NCBI GenBank assembly: GCA_964636885.1
Contig: CAZWVA010000028.1
Coordinates: 1-32,561, forward strand
Direction: 5' to 3'
Length of the DNA: 32,561 bases
Source of the DNA: CAZWVA01 sp964636885
Lineage (GTDB): Bacteria > Desulfobacterota_D > UBA1144 > Nemesobacterales > CSP1-2
The position numbers and the translations under genes are program-made. A model generated the notes under the pieces. It was not told the origin of the DNA, made no database searches, and worked only from the letters and a program-made list of their open reading frames with translations. Below, piece after piece: positions 8,649 through 16,680 of the stretch (its first letter is position 1; the number at the start of each line of letters is the position of its first letter).

Positions 8649-8738
8649 AATAAACCCAATCAATCCAACAAACTCAACAAGCTCGATCAACTCAAATAAC
8701 CCGATAAACCCGATGAACCCAATAAACTCAATAAGCGC
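8649..8738. repeat. ten 9-nt tandem repeats at the cassette boundary
   Basis: Ten consecutive degenerate nonamers run without gaps: AATAAACCC, AATCAATCC, AACAAACTC, AACAAGCTC, GATCAACTC, AAATAACCC, GATAAACCC, GATGAACCC, AATAAACTC, AATAAGCGC. In the flippase frame they encode an Ile-Asn-Pro/Ser-like tripeptide repeat. The flippase ATG (8713) is inside unit 8. The array sits between native-style and foreign-style genes. Confidence 0.85.
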
Positions 8739-9999
8739 AAAAACCTGGTTTAAAAAGGGCACATTTGCCGTCTTGGATCAGGGGCTCTTCAGCGGGGCCA
8801 ATTTCCTGGTGAACATCCTGCTTGCGAGATGGCTTCCCCCTGAGGAATACGGCGCCTTCGCCGTGGCCCTCTCCGTCTTCTACCTCCTGGCCGGCTTCCA
8901 CACGGCGGTGCTTACTGAGCCAATGATGGTCTTTGGTGCGGGTAAGTATAGGGGGAGTTTTAGAAAGTATCTGGGGATGCTCATCTACGGCCATTGGGGG
9001 ATTTCGGCTATTGTTGCCCTTGCGCTGGGAATTGGTGCTTTCGTATTCGCCCACTACGGATCCCCAGCGATGGCCCGCGCGCTCGCGGGACTGGCCGTGA
9101 CCTCGCCATTCCTGCTACTTATTTGGCTTGTCCGCCGGGCGTGCTACGTGCCCATGAAGCCCGTCTGGGCGGCGGTGGGAAGCGGGGTGAACCTGGTGGT
9201 GACTTTGGTTGGGCTTTTTCTGCTATGGCGAGCAGCGCTTCTCTCTTCGTTTTCAGGGCTTGTGCTTTTAGGAATAGCGGCTGTGGCGGCTTCGGTTTCT
9301 CTCTCCTTTTTCTTAAGACCCCAAGTAGTGGGCTTTGCAGGGAACCCGACACCGGCGATGGTGCTTGGAGACCACTGGGGGTATGGATCATGGAACCTCG
9401 TAGGCATGCTCGCCTACTGGGCATCGGGCCAAATTCTGATGCTTCTAATCCCCGCCTTCCTGGGACTTGCCGCAAGCGCCGCCGTGGCGGCGGTTTGGAA
9501 CCTCTACCGGCCGGTCAGCCTTCTCATGAACTCCCTCGGGCTTGTGCTCCTGCCTGTTTTCTCAAGGTGGGTAAGCGAGGGGACGGGAGGCAGTGAACTG
9601 CGCCGTCGCGCGATGCGCTTCGCACTGCTCTTTGGGGGTGCCGTGGCCTTGTATGGTCTCCTTCTGACGGTGGTGGCCAAGCCCCTTTTGCACCTGCTCT
9701 ATGCCGGCAGGTATGACGAACACTGGCTTCTCGTGGGACTGTTCGGCCTGAGCACAGCGGCTTCGGTGGCGACAGGGTTGTTCCTTTTTGTGCTTAAGGC
9801 ACTCGGCCGCACACAGGCGGTTTCTGAGGTCTGGGGACTATCCGCTGTGCTAGTGAGCTTGAGCTCTATTCCTTTCATGCAGGTTGCTGGACTTGAGGGG
9901 GCGATTCTTAGCGCGATGATATCGTATTCCGTCGCCTGCTGGATGGCGTACTCTCGGCTTAATAAAGCTATGGAGACACCCAACACGGAGGTTCGCTGA
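8713..9999 (+). CDS. oligosaccharide flippase (Wzx/MATE-like)
   Basis: This 428-residue, very hydrophobic protein has about 12 membrane segments. The N-terminal FLVNILLARWLPPEEYGAFA is the characteristic first-loop motif of polysaccharide flippases (a helix, then LP-EYG-A). The role is to turn undecaprenyl-diphosphate-linked units to the periplasmic face. The start at 8713 lies inside the 9-nt repeat array and has no ribosome-binding site; a TTG at about 8773 is the next option but would cut into the conserved start. The frame is open back to the stop of the sugar transferase (8641-8643), and both genes are in the same frame. Codon use (CGC, CTG, GCG) differs from the upstream genes, which suggests transfer. 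The stop is followed at once by the zinc-ribbon ORF. Confidence 0.88.
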   Translation: MNPINSISAKTWFKKGTFAVLDQGLFSGANFLVNILLARWLPPEEYGAFAVALSVFYLLAGFHTAVLTEPMMVFGAGKYRGSFRKYLGMLIYGHWGISAIVALALGIGAFVFAHYGSPAMARALAGLAVTSPFLLLIWLVRRACYVPMKPVWAAVGSGVNLVVTLVGLFLLWRAALLSSFSGLVLLGIAAVAASVSLSFFLRPQVVGFAGNPTPAMVLGDHWGYGSWNLVGMLAYWASGQILMLLIPAFLGLAASAAVAAVWNLYRPVSLLMNSLGLVLLPVFSRWVSEGTGGSELRRRAMRFALLFGGAVALYGLLLTVVAKPLLHLLYAGRYDEHWLLVGLFGLSTAASVATGLFLFVLKALGRTQAVSEVWGLSAVLVSLSSIPFMQVAGLEGAILSAMISYSVACWMAYSRLNKAMETPNTEVR

Positions 10000-10000
10000 T

Positions 10001-10171
10001 ATGGAGGTAACTGAATGCGTAGCTTGTGGCTCGTTACAATGGGACCCCGTAGAAGAATGGCATGGGTTCGAAATCGTTCATTGCCGGGAATGTGGGCTGA
10101 GTTTCACCATTAATCCCGATTATTCCCGAGAAAAGCAAGATATGAGAGACTTGAATTATAGATTTCCATAG
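10001..10171 (+). CDS. zinc-ribbon micro-protein, 56 residues
   Basis: A short reading frame begins 1 nt after the flippase stop, with GGAGG at 9987-9991 nine bases upstream. It ends in a TAG (10169-10171) that overlaps the AGGAG site of the next gene. The protein has two CxxC pairs, CVAC at 6-9 and CREC at 28-31, typical of a small zinc ribbon, and an acidic/aromatic remainder. Similar CxxC knuckles open many sugar-modifying SAM methyltransferases found in O-antigen clusters, so it may be a detached N-terminal domain of one. It may also be a stand-alone partner of the methyltransferase that follows. The tidy translation signals argue that it is expressed. Function not known. Confidence 0.6.
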   Translation: MEVTECVACGSLQWDPVEEWHGFEIVHCRECGLSFTINPDYSREKQDMRDLNYRFP

Positions 10172-10183
10172 GAGTATCTACAG

Positions 10184-10948
10184 ATGTTTGAAAAGGTCTT
10201 AAAAGCGGCTTCAATGGTAGGAACTTACCAAAACTGGCATATTGCATTGCTGGACAGGGCTCATGTACTCAAGAAGCAGCCCCTTATATACAGACTTCGG
10301 AATGGTGTGAGTCTGCTTATAATAGCAGGAACGTACGATGTGCAGGTGGTAAATGAAATATGGATAGATAAGATCTATAATCCCCGTGGCTGGAATATTC
10401 AACCTGATTGGATAGTTGTGGATCTGGGAGCTCATAGAGGGATTTTTTCTGTATTTGCTGCGCGTGAAGCAAGAATGGTATGGTCTATAGAAGCCAATCC
10501 TGAAGCCTATGCTATGTGCCTTGCGAACCTCTCGATTAATGGTGTTTTATCCAAGGCCAAAGTCGTCAATGGCGCGATCTCAAACAGGGGTGGAATGGTG
10601 GACTTTTACGTTGCGCGGGATGCTGGCTCTAGCACTATTGTTGATAGAAGGAGTATAGATGTGGAGAAGAAGATTACGGTGCCAGGAATTCCAATCTCTA
10701 GTTTGTTCGAGGAAGTTTCCAGAGTTGACCTTCTTAAAATTGATATTGAGGGTGGGGAATACGAGCTTTTTGGGAATCATACACTTAAAAACTGGCTACC
10801 AAAGGTTCAGCGCATCGCTATGGAATACCATCATGTAGAAGGCGCGACCATTGACGAATTGAATTTAATACTTTCCAAGGAAGGATTTGAGGTTTTCTTA
10901 AGGGAGGAGAGGAGGCTTCTTTATGCGTCTCGCGGTAAGGCTTTATAA
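10184..10948 (+). CDS. FkbM-family SAM methyltransferase 1
   Basis: This 254-residue protein starts at an ATG with AGGAG nine bases upstream. It shows the FkbM pattern: the SAM-binding VVDLGAHRGIFSVFAA near residues 83-98, an acidic SIEANPEA after strand 2, the NLSINGV helix end, and the signature LLKIDIEGGEYELF near 182-195. FkbM proteins O-methylate sugars or polyketides; here a sugar of the exopolysaccharide is the likely substrate. The DNA is visibly more A/T-rich than in the flippase. Its 3' end overlaps the next methyltransferase by 26 nt, so the two are probably translationally coupled. The substrate position cannot be predicted. Confidence 0.88.
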   Translation: MFEKVLKAASMVGTYQNWHIALLDRAHVLKKQPLIYRLRNGVSLLIIAGTYDVQVVNEIWIDKIYNPRGWNIQPDWIVVDLGAHRGIFSVFAAREARMVWSIEANPEAYAMCLANLSINGVLSKAKVVNGAISNRGGMVDFYVARDAGSSTIVDRRSIDVEKKITVPGIPISSLFEEVSRVDLLKIDIEGGEYELFGNHTLKNWLPKVQRIAMEYHHVEGATIDELNLILSKEGFEVFLREERRLLYASRGKAL

Positions 10949-11750
10949 ATTCTTCTACCGTTTTGAAACGCTTAGGCGGCTAATACGTGGGCTTTTAAGG
11001 AGTTTCGTACGCAATAGCGAGGTCGTAGTTCCAGTTCAAGATGGGCCTTTAGAGGGGTATCGAATCTCTATTATTCCTGGAGCTGGCGAGAATTCGTACT
11101 GGCTTGGTATTTGGGAAAAAGAAATCCAGCGTCTTATCGAAATGCTGGCATGTGAACTACAGAATTGCAAAGCGATCTATGATATCGGAGCACATATAGG
11201 TTTTTTTTCTATGGTCTTCGCCAAGTGCTTTCCTGGGGCGACAGTTATAGCTTTTGAGCCAGATATTGAAAATTCTAGGCGATTAGTCAAGAACGTTTCT
11301 TTGAATGGCCTGACGGATAGAATAGTACTATGCCCGTTTGCAATTCATTGTGAGAGCGGGGTATTAGCGTGGCTTTCCTCTGGAGCGTCCTCTTTTAGCC
11401 GGACAGTTAAGACCCCGATTCTACATAGGAACCTGAATACAAGTTCTTATAAACAAAGAATATTTACATTGAGTTTGGATGATGCGGTCTTCAGTCTTAA
11501 TCTTCCAAGACCATCGATCATAAAAATCGACGCTGAAGGAGCGGAAGGGCCAATTTTGAGAGGAGGCTACAGAACCCTCACCGAAGTTAAGCCCGTTTTA
11601 CTTCTTGAGATACACGATGAGGAAAACGGCCGAACTGTGGATGATGTTCTTCGACCCCTCAATCGAGAGGTGTTTTGCGTTGAGCTAGGTCAGGCCACAA
11701 ACGGTATTCTACAGCCATTTCCTGCCCATTACTTAGTACGGTTGAGATGA
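10923..11750 (+). CDS. FkbM-family SAM methyltransferase 2
   Basis: This 275-residue methyltransferase has a strong GGAGG site at 10911-10915 inside the previous gene. The SAM motif is IYDIGAHIGFFSMVFAKCF (about 80-98), the acidic strand is VIAFEPDIEN, and the FkbM signature is IIKIDAEGAEGPIL (about 198-211). It is clearly related to the genes at 10184 and 22207 but not a recent copy, because the flanks differ greatly. It probably methylates a second sugar position. Its stop overlaps the start of the next glycosyltransferase as ATGA (11747-11750), an arrangement for coupled translation. Confidence 0.88.
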   Translation: MRLAVRLYKFFYRFETLRRLIRGLLRSFVRNSEVVVPVQDGPLEGYRISIIPGAGENSYWLGIWEKEIQRLIEMLACELQNCKAIYDIGAHIGFFSMVFAKCFPGATVIAFEPDIENSRRLVKNVSLNGLTDRIVLCPFAIHCESGVLAWLSSGASSFSRTVKTPILHRNLNTSSYKQRIFTLSLDDAVFSLNLPRPSIIKIDAEGAEGPILRGGYRTLTEVKPVLLLEIHDEENGRTVDDVLRPLNREVFCVELGQATNGILQPFPAHYLVRLR

Positions 11751-12874
11751 AAATAGCGCATTTTCTCTCCCACTATCCTCTACCGGGCGGCACAACAAAG
11801 GCCGTGAGAGGGTTGTCTTACGCTTTAGCTGCCCTAGGATGTGAGATTGATATCTGGACCTATGTAAGGGGTGATAGTGAGGAGGGAGTGCATGTTCAAA
11901 CATTTCATAAGACACGATTAAGCCATTATATCCCATCACCGGCCTTGTGCCGATTTCTCGATAGAAAAGGTAAAGAATACCAGCTAGTCATACTACACGG
12001 AATGTTCAACCCTCAGCTCGCATCGTTGGGACATTACTTGAGTAGATTAGGTCTGCCCTACATCGTCTGTCCGCATGATCCCTATCATCCGGCGTTACTC
12101 GCTAAGCGCCGCTTTCTGAAAGCGATCTACAAACCAGTTGAAAGGTACGTTCTTAATTCTAGCGTTGCTATTCAGGTTCTATCGTCTAGGCACATCGAGC
12201 ATCTTCAACGATTTGGTGTCATCAGGCCAGCATTTGTTGTGCCCAATGGATTTGATCATAAGGAAGCAGTACTTCCGACGAAGCAGTCAGCAGGAAGAAC
12301 GCCCAGTCGAAGTGGAGTCCGTCTGCTGTTTTTAGGGCGTATAGATATGCACCACAAGGGGCTTGATTTATTGATAGACGCTTTGGCGAGAATACAGCGG
12401 AGTTATGGCCCTTTTGCTATGCCCACGGTAACGATTATGGGGGTTGATTGGGGTGACCGCAAGCGACTGCAAGCCCTTGCTCGACGTCGTGGGATCTCAA
12501 ACCACGTCCATTTTGCAGGACCTGATTACAAAAGGAATCCATTGGAAATCATATCCGAGTACGATTTGCTGATGTTGCCTTCACGGTATGACGGATTTGG
12601 CTTTACGGTCTTAGAGGCTATGTTGGCTGAGGTTCCCGTAATCGTATCGAGAGAAGCTGGCATAGCCGAGCATGTGATGAAAGCGGGGTGTGGTTTAGTT
12701 TGTTGCCCGGATTCTGACTCGCTGGCTTCGGCGATAGTCGAAGCGATATCCCGAAAAGATGAATGGCGTGATATGGGGAAGAGGGGGAGGCAGTATGCGT
12801 TTCAGAATCTCTCCTGGGATGAAATTGGCAAAAAAGCCCTTGAAATTTATAGCAGAATTACTGTAAAGAATTAA
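11747..12874 (+). CDS. GT4-family glycosyltransferase A
   Basis: This 375-residue GT-B enzyme starts at the ATG of an ATGA overlap. The N-terminal domain has the HYPLPGGTTKAVRGLSYALA motif (a Gly-rich donor-side loop). The C-terminal domain has LLFLGRIDMHHKGLDLLIDA (Lys/Arg that bind the nucleotide-sugar phosphate) and the E-x7-E-type motif PSRYDGFGFTVLEAM, followed by VPVIVSREAGIAEHV. GT4 enzymes retain the anomeric configuration and use nucleotide sugars. It acts at the cytoplasmic face on the lipid-linked unit. Donor and acceptor cannot be predicted. Confidence 0.9.
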   Translation: MKIAHFLSHYPLPGGTTKAVRGLSYALAALGCEIDIWTYVRGDSEEGVHVQTFHKTRLSHYIPSPALCRFLDRKGKEYQLVILHGMFNPQLASLGHYLSRLGLPYIVCPHDPYHPALLAKRRFLKAIYKPVERYVLNSSVAIQVLSSRHIEHLQRFGVIRPAFVVPNGFDHKEAVLPTKQSAGRTPSRSGVRLLFLGRIDMHHKGLDLLIDALARIQRSYGPFAMPTVTIMGVDWGDRKRLQALARRRGISNHVHFAGPDYKRNPLEIISEYDLLMLPSRYDGFGFTVLEAMLAEVPVIVSREAGIAEHVMKAGCGLVCCPDSDSLASAIVEAISRKDEWRDMGKRGRQYAFQNLSWDEIGKKALEIYSRITVKN

Positions 12875-12885
12875 GTCTACAGAGT

Positions 12886-15372
12886 ATGACAAGTCTTTAT
12901 CAATTACTGGATAAAACCGAAATAAGCTACTGCATCCTCCACGGCTGGCAGGGGCTGCCGGAGTATCTGCCTTCGGATCTGGACATCGTCGTGGCGCCAG
13001 AGGACCTGCCGAGGTTCGAAGAGTCCCTGCTCCATGCTTCGGGGGCAAGGTTGGTGAATTTACTGCAACATGAGAGCACCTGTTACTACTTCGTAATTGC
13101 CTTAGAAGATGGCGAAAAAACGGGCTTCATCCCAGTGGATGCGGCGACGGATTACCGAAGGGATGGGCGGGTTTGGTTTTCCGCGAAGGAGCTCCTTGAC
13201 GGTAGACAGGAATGGAATGGCTTCTGGGTGACAGCGCCGGAGGTAGAGTTCAAGTATCTCCTGGTGAAGAAGATCCTGAAGCAAGGGCTACCCGAACATG
13301 CTCAAGTGCGCCTTGGGGAACTCGCTAGCTCGTTGGGCTCGCTGGCGGAATCAGAGGCAGAGCGCCTGTTGGGTCGGCAATGGGGGAGTAGGGTTACCGG
13401 TTGGATTCGGGATGGAAAGTGGCAGGAGATGGAAGCCCATCTGCCGAGGCTGAAGAAGGTTCTCAAATGGGAAAGGTTAAAACGGGAACCCCTCAATGCG
13501 CTCCGTTACTGGCTCCCCGAACTTACGCGCATTTGGCGGCGTTGGCGCCAGCCAACAGGGCTCTGGGTGGCCGTGTTGGGACCGGACGGCGCAGGGAAGA
13601 GCACGCTCATCGAGGGTCTCCAAAAGGAGGTAGCAGGAGCTTTCCGTCGGACGGCGCAGTTTCACCTGATGCCCGCGTTACTGCGGAGACAAGGCGACGG
13701 GGGCCCTGTGACCTATCCGCACGGCAAGCCGCCACGATCCTGGCTGGCTTCCCTCTTGAAATTGTCCTATTACTGGCTGGATTACAACTTGGGCTACCTT
13801 CTCAAAGTGCGCCCGGCCTTGGCCAAATCTACGCTGGTGCTCTTCGACCGCTACTACGACGACCTGCTCATTGATCCGAGGCGCTACCGCTACGGCGGTC
13901 CGACGTGGGCGGCCCGTCTTTTGCGCCGGCTCATTCCGCGTCCGGACATTTTCCTCGTCCTGGACGTGCCCAGGGAGAAGTTGCTGGAACGAAAGCAGGA
14001 AGTAGCGCCGGAGGAACTGGAACGGCAGGTGCGTGCCTATAGGGAATTTGCAGCGAACACGCCCAATGCGGTTCTCCTTGACGGGAGCGCGTCTGTGGAG
14101 GAAGTGGTCGCCCAGGCGCGGGACGCTCTGTTGGAGCACCTTCGCTTTCGCTATCTCAACCGACGCCCTCACCGCTTCCTCCAGGCGAAGGGTGAAGACC
14201 TTGCGTGGCTCTCGGAGGTGCTGGGCGTAGCTTTCCGACCGGGCCGTTCCACCCACACGTTCCTCCGGCTCCCCGAGGGTCGGGGCTACCTATTGCCGCT
14301 GGCGTCTGCCGGGACCTTTCGTTCGGGGCTAAGCCTCTATCCTGCCCAGACGGCGAAGGCCAGGGCAGCCAGGGACGCCTTGCGGGCACTTGCTTTCCTC
14401 GGGCTGAAAGCGCCTGGCCTCCCAAAGGTTTACCTGGAAGACCAGGACTCTAAGGATAGCGTTTTGCAAACCCTTCGCGATGTATTCGGCCGGAAGGATT
14501 TGGTCTTTGCAGTGTCGCTGGGCACACCTGGACCACATCGCAAGCCGGTGATTCAGGTAATGACCTCCTCGGGTGAGGTGTTGGGCTACGCAAAGGTGGG
14601 ATGGAATGAAGCCACACGCGCTCTCGTGGAGAACGAGGCCCGAGTACTTCAGATGTTGCAAGGCGAGGATCTGCCCTTCGCTGTGCCCCGGGTGTTGTAT
14701 GGTGACTGCAACGGTGAGCGCGCCCTCTGTGTGCAAGGAAGCCCGCCAGTAGGTGCGCGTGCAGCTACGCAGGAACTCACCGCGGAGTATGTGGAGGTGC
14801 TTTCTAACCTTGCCCGCAGGAATCTTTGCAGACGCCCACTCGAAGAAAGCCGCTTTTGGCAGCGTATCATCGAAAGGGTTCAGCGCGTCCGGAAGACATG
14901 GTGGCAACATGGTTTGCATCACGCGTTGCAGGCTGTCCGTCAGGATTGGCAGGATCGCGAGGTGCCCTTTCATTTCGCTCACGGCGACTTCGCCCCGTGG
15001 AACGCCTTGCGGACAAACGGCCGGCTCTACCTCTTTGACTGGGAATACGCCCAGGAAGAGGCACCCGCAGGATACGATCTCTCTCATTTCCTTGTGCAGA
15101 CCTTCTGGTTGGTGAACCAGCTTGAACCGCGGGAAATTGGGAAGGCTGTACTGAACCAAGCAATGCAACGATTCATGAAAGGCTACTGGGACCTTGTCTA
15201 TACGCAAGTACCGGACATCCCACGACTTTTTCGCCTCTATCTTCTTGATCGAATCAGTTGCTCTTTGACGACGGCAGCAGTAGCGCTTGATAGCGTTCAA
15301 GATCTAATGACCATAGGGGCGCAAGTGTTTGCCGCCCACGATGATGTTGAACTTCTGCATCAGAATGCATAA
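12886..15372 (+). CDS. NTase-like / thymidylate-kinase-like / APH-like triple fusion
   Basis: This 828-residue protein has three recognisable parts. Residues about 1-200 resemble a nucleotidyltransferase-fold domain (YCILHGWQGLPEYLPSDLDIVV, with the Ser-Asp-Leu-Asp core). Residues about 228-420 are a P-loop kinase like thymidylate kinase: Walker A GPDGAGKST (about 232-240), the DRYYDD motif (about 320) and a lid-like LDVPREKLLERK. Residues about 440-815 end in an aminoglycoside/choline-kinase-like domain with the catalytic HGDFAPWN (about 699-706) and the metal-binding FDWE (about 717-720). All three catalytic signatures look intact. The start has no strong ribosome-binding site. The DNA is G/C-rich compared with the genes on its left. 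It may phosphorylate a sugar or lipid in the pathway; the substrate is unknown. Confidence 0.82.
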   Translation: MTSLYQLLDKTEISYCILHGWQGLPEYLPSDLDIVVAPEDLPRFEESLLHASGARLVNLLQHESTCYYFVIALEDGEKTGFIPVDAATDYRRDGRVWFSAKELLDGRQEWNGFWVTAPEVEFKYLLVKKILKQGLPEHAQVRLGELASSLGSLAESEAERLLGRQWGSRVTGWIRDGKWQEMEAHLPRLKKVLKWERLKREPLNALRYWLPELTRIWRRWRQPTGLWVAVLGPDGAGKSTLIEGLQKEVAGAFRRTAQFHLMPALLRRQGDGGPVTYPHGKPPRSWLASLLKLSYYWLDYNLGYLLKVRPALAKSTLVLFDRYYDDLLIDPRRYRYGGPTWAARLLRRLIPRPDIFLVLDVPREKLLERKQEVAPEELERQVRAYREFAANTPNAVLLDGSASVEEVVAQARDALLEHLRFRYLNRRPHRFLQAKGEDLAWLSEVLGVAFRPGRSTHTFLRLPEGRGYLLPLASAGTFRSGLSLYPAQTAKARAARDALRALAFLGLKAPGLPKVYLEDQDSKDSVLQTLRDVFGRKDLVFAVSLGTPGPHRKPVIQVMTSSGEVLGYAKVGWNEATRALVENEARVLQMLQGEDLPFAVPRVLYGDCNGERALCVQGSPPVGARAATQELTAEYVEVLSNLARRNLCRRPLEESRFWQRIIERVQRVRKTWWQHGLHHALQAVRQDWQDREVPFHFAHGDFAPWNALRTNGRLYLFDWEYAQEEAPAGYDLSHFLVQTFWLVNQLEPREIGKAVLNQAMQRFMKGYWDLVYTQVPDIPRLFRLYLLDRISCSLTTAAVALDSVQDLMTIGAQVFAAHDDVELLHQNA

Positions 15373-15444
15373 GTGGTTGTCCTTCCTTCGGCGGGAATCG
15401 ATGAATCTATGGACTGTACTGGACCTAGTGGTGAACAAGAGATA

Positions 15445-16680
15445 ATGGTTAAGCGCCGTTTGCGCGTTCTACTCTCCGCCTACGCCTGCGAGCCCGGCAA
15501 GGGCTCCGAGCCCGGGGTAGGTTGGAACCTGGCGCGACACTTGGCCGAGCACCACGAGGTCTGGGTGCTCACCCGGGCTAACAACCGTCCGGCCATCGAG
15601 GCGGAACTGGCGCGGAGCCCCGTCCCGGGCCTCCACTTCGTCTACCACGATCTTCCCCCTTGGGCCCGTTTTTGGAAGCGTGGGCAGCGAGGTGTCCAGT
15701 TCTACTACTACCTGTGGCAGGTCACGGCCATCCCCCTGGTGCGGCGGCTACACAGAGAGGTGGGCTTTGATGTGGCCCACCACGTGACCTTCGGGAAGTA
15801 CTGGTCTCCGAGCACCCTAGCTTTACTAAGGGGGGTGCCCTTCGTCTGGGGTTCGGTGGGCGGAGGAGAGTCCGCACCCTTGGCTTTCTGGCGCACTTTT
15901 GGGCTAAGGGGAATTGCTTACGAGATCGCTCGCACGGTGGCGCGCTTCCTTGGGGAGCTGGATCCGTTGGTCCGGCTCACTGCCCGGCGGGCAAGCCTTG
16001 CCTTGGCTTCAACGCCGGAGACGGTGGCTCGGCTGAAACGCTTGGGAGTGGAACGCGTGGCAACGATGCCCCAGCTAGCCTTACCCCCGGAAGAGACAGA
16101 GGTGCTTTCCAATATTCCACCTCCACCAGCAGGACCCGTGCGTTTTCTCAGCATTGGACGGCTGTTGCACTGGAAAGGGTTTCATTTGGGCCTCGAGGCC
16201 TTCGCAAGAAGTGAGATCGAGGACGCGGAGTACTGGATCGTGGGAGAGGGACCCGAGCGGCGGAGTCTAGAGCACCTTGCCCGGAGGCTGGGGGTAGCCG
16301 ACCGGGTGCGCTTTTTCGGGCAGCTTCCTCGGCAGCAGGTGCTGGAGCTTCTGGCCCAGGCTCACGCCCTCGTCCACCCAAGCCTGCACGACCAAAGTCC
16401 AACCGTGTGCCTGGAGGCTATGGCGGCGGCGAGGCCGGTGATCTGCCTGGAGCTCGGCGGACCGGCGGTGCAGGTAACGGAGGAGACGGGGTTTAAGATA
16501 CCCGCAATAACGCCTGAGCAGGCTGTAAGAGACCTTGCCGAGGCCATGCTAAGGCTGGCAAAAGGGCCTGAGCTGAGAATCAGCATGGGGGAGGCCGGAA
16601 GGCGCAGGGTAAGAGAGTGTTTTAATGGGGATAAGAAGGGTGAGTGGATAAGGGAAGTTTACCAAAGCATCCTTAAATGA
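15445..16680 (+). CDS. GT4-family glycosyltransferase B, mosaic 3' end
   Basis: About 411 residues from the ATG at 15445. The frame is open back to 15373, but the protein-like start is MVKRRLRVLLSAYACEPG. The N-terminal motif SAYACEPGKGSEPGVGWN is typical of a GT4 subgroup. The C-terminal domain has FLSIGRLLHWKGFHLGLEAF, YWIVGEGPERRSLE and the donor-site run HPSLHDQSPTVCLEAMA. It adds a sugar to the lipid-linked unit. Most of the gene uses CGG/CGC and CTG, but from about 16490 it switches to AGG/AGA and ATA codons like the core operon. That suggests recombination inside the gene. Its TGA overlaps the next ATG (ATGA, 16677-16680). Confidence 0.88.
   Translation: MVKRRLRVLLSAYACEPGKGSEPGVGWNLARHLAEHHEVWVLTRANNRPAIEAELARSPVPGLHFVYHDLPPWARFWKRGQRGVQFYYYLWQVTAIPLVRRLHREVGFDVAHHVTFGKYWSPSTLALLRGVPFVWGSVGGGESAPLAFWRTFGLRGIAYEIARTVARFLGELDPLVRLTARRASLALASTPETVARLKRLGVERVATMPQLALPPEETEVLSNIPPPPAGPVRFLSIGRLLHWKGFHLGLEAFARSEIEDAEYWIVGEGPERRSLEHLARRLGVADRVRFFGQLPRQQVLELLAQAHALVHPSLHDQSPTVCLEAMAAARPVICLELGGPAVQVTEETGFKIPAITPEQAVRDLAEAMLRLAKGPELRISMGEAGRRRVRECFNGDKKGEWIREVYQSILK

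Noticed and set aside
13678..14256. Minus-strand ORF of 192 codons
   Set aside because: Shadow of the same fusion gene in G/C-rich DNA, with Arg/Gln-rich low-information translation.
14329..15300. Long minus-strand ORF of 323 codons
   Set aside because: It is the antisense shadow of the NTase/kinase/APH fusion; its translation shows no domain and the plus-strand motifs are intact.
15373..15444. Longer N-terminus for glycosyltransferase B
   Set aside because: The GTG follows the previous stop directly, and the added residues do not resemble the family, which begins at the strand RVLLSAY.
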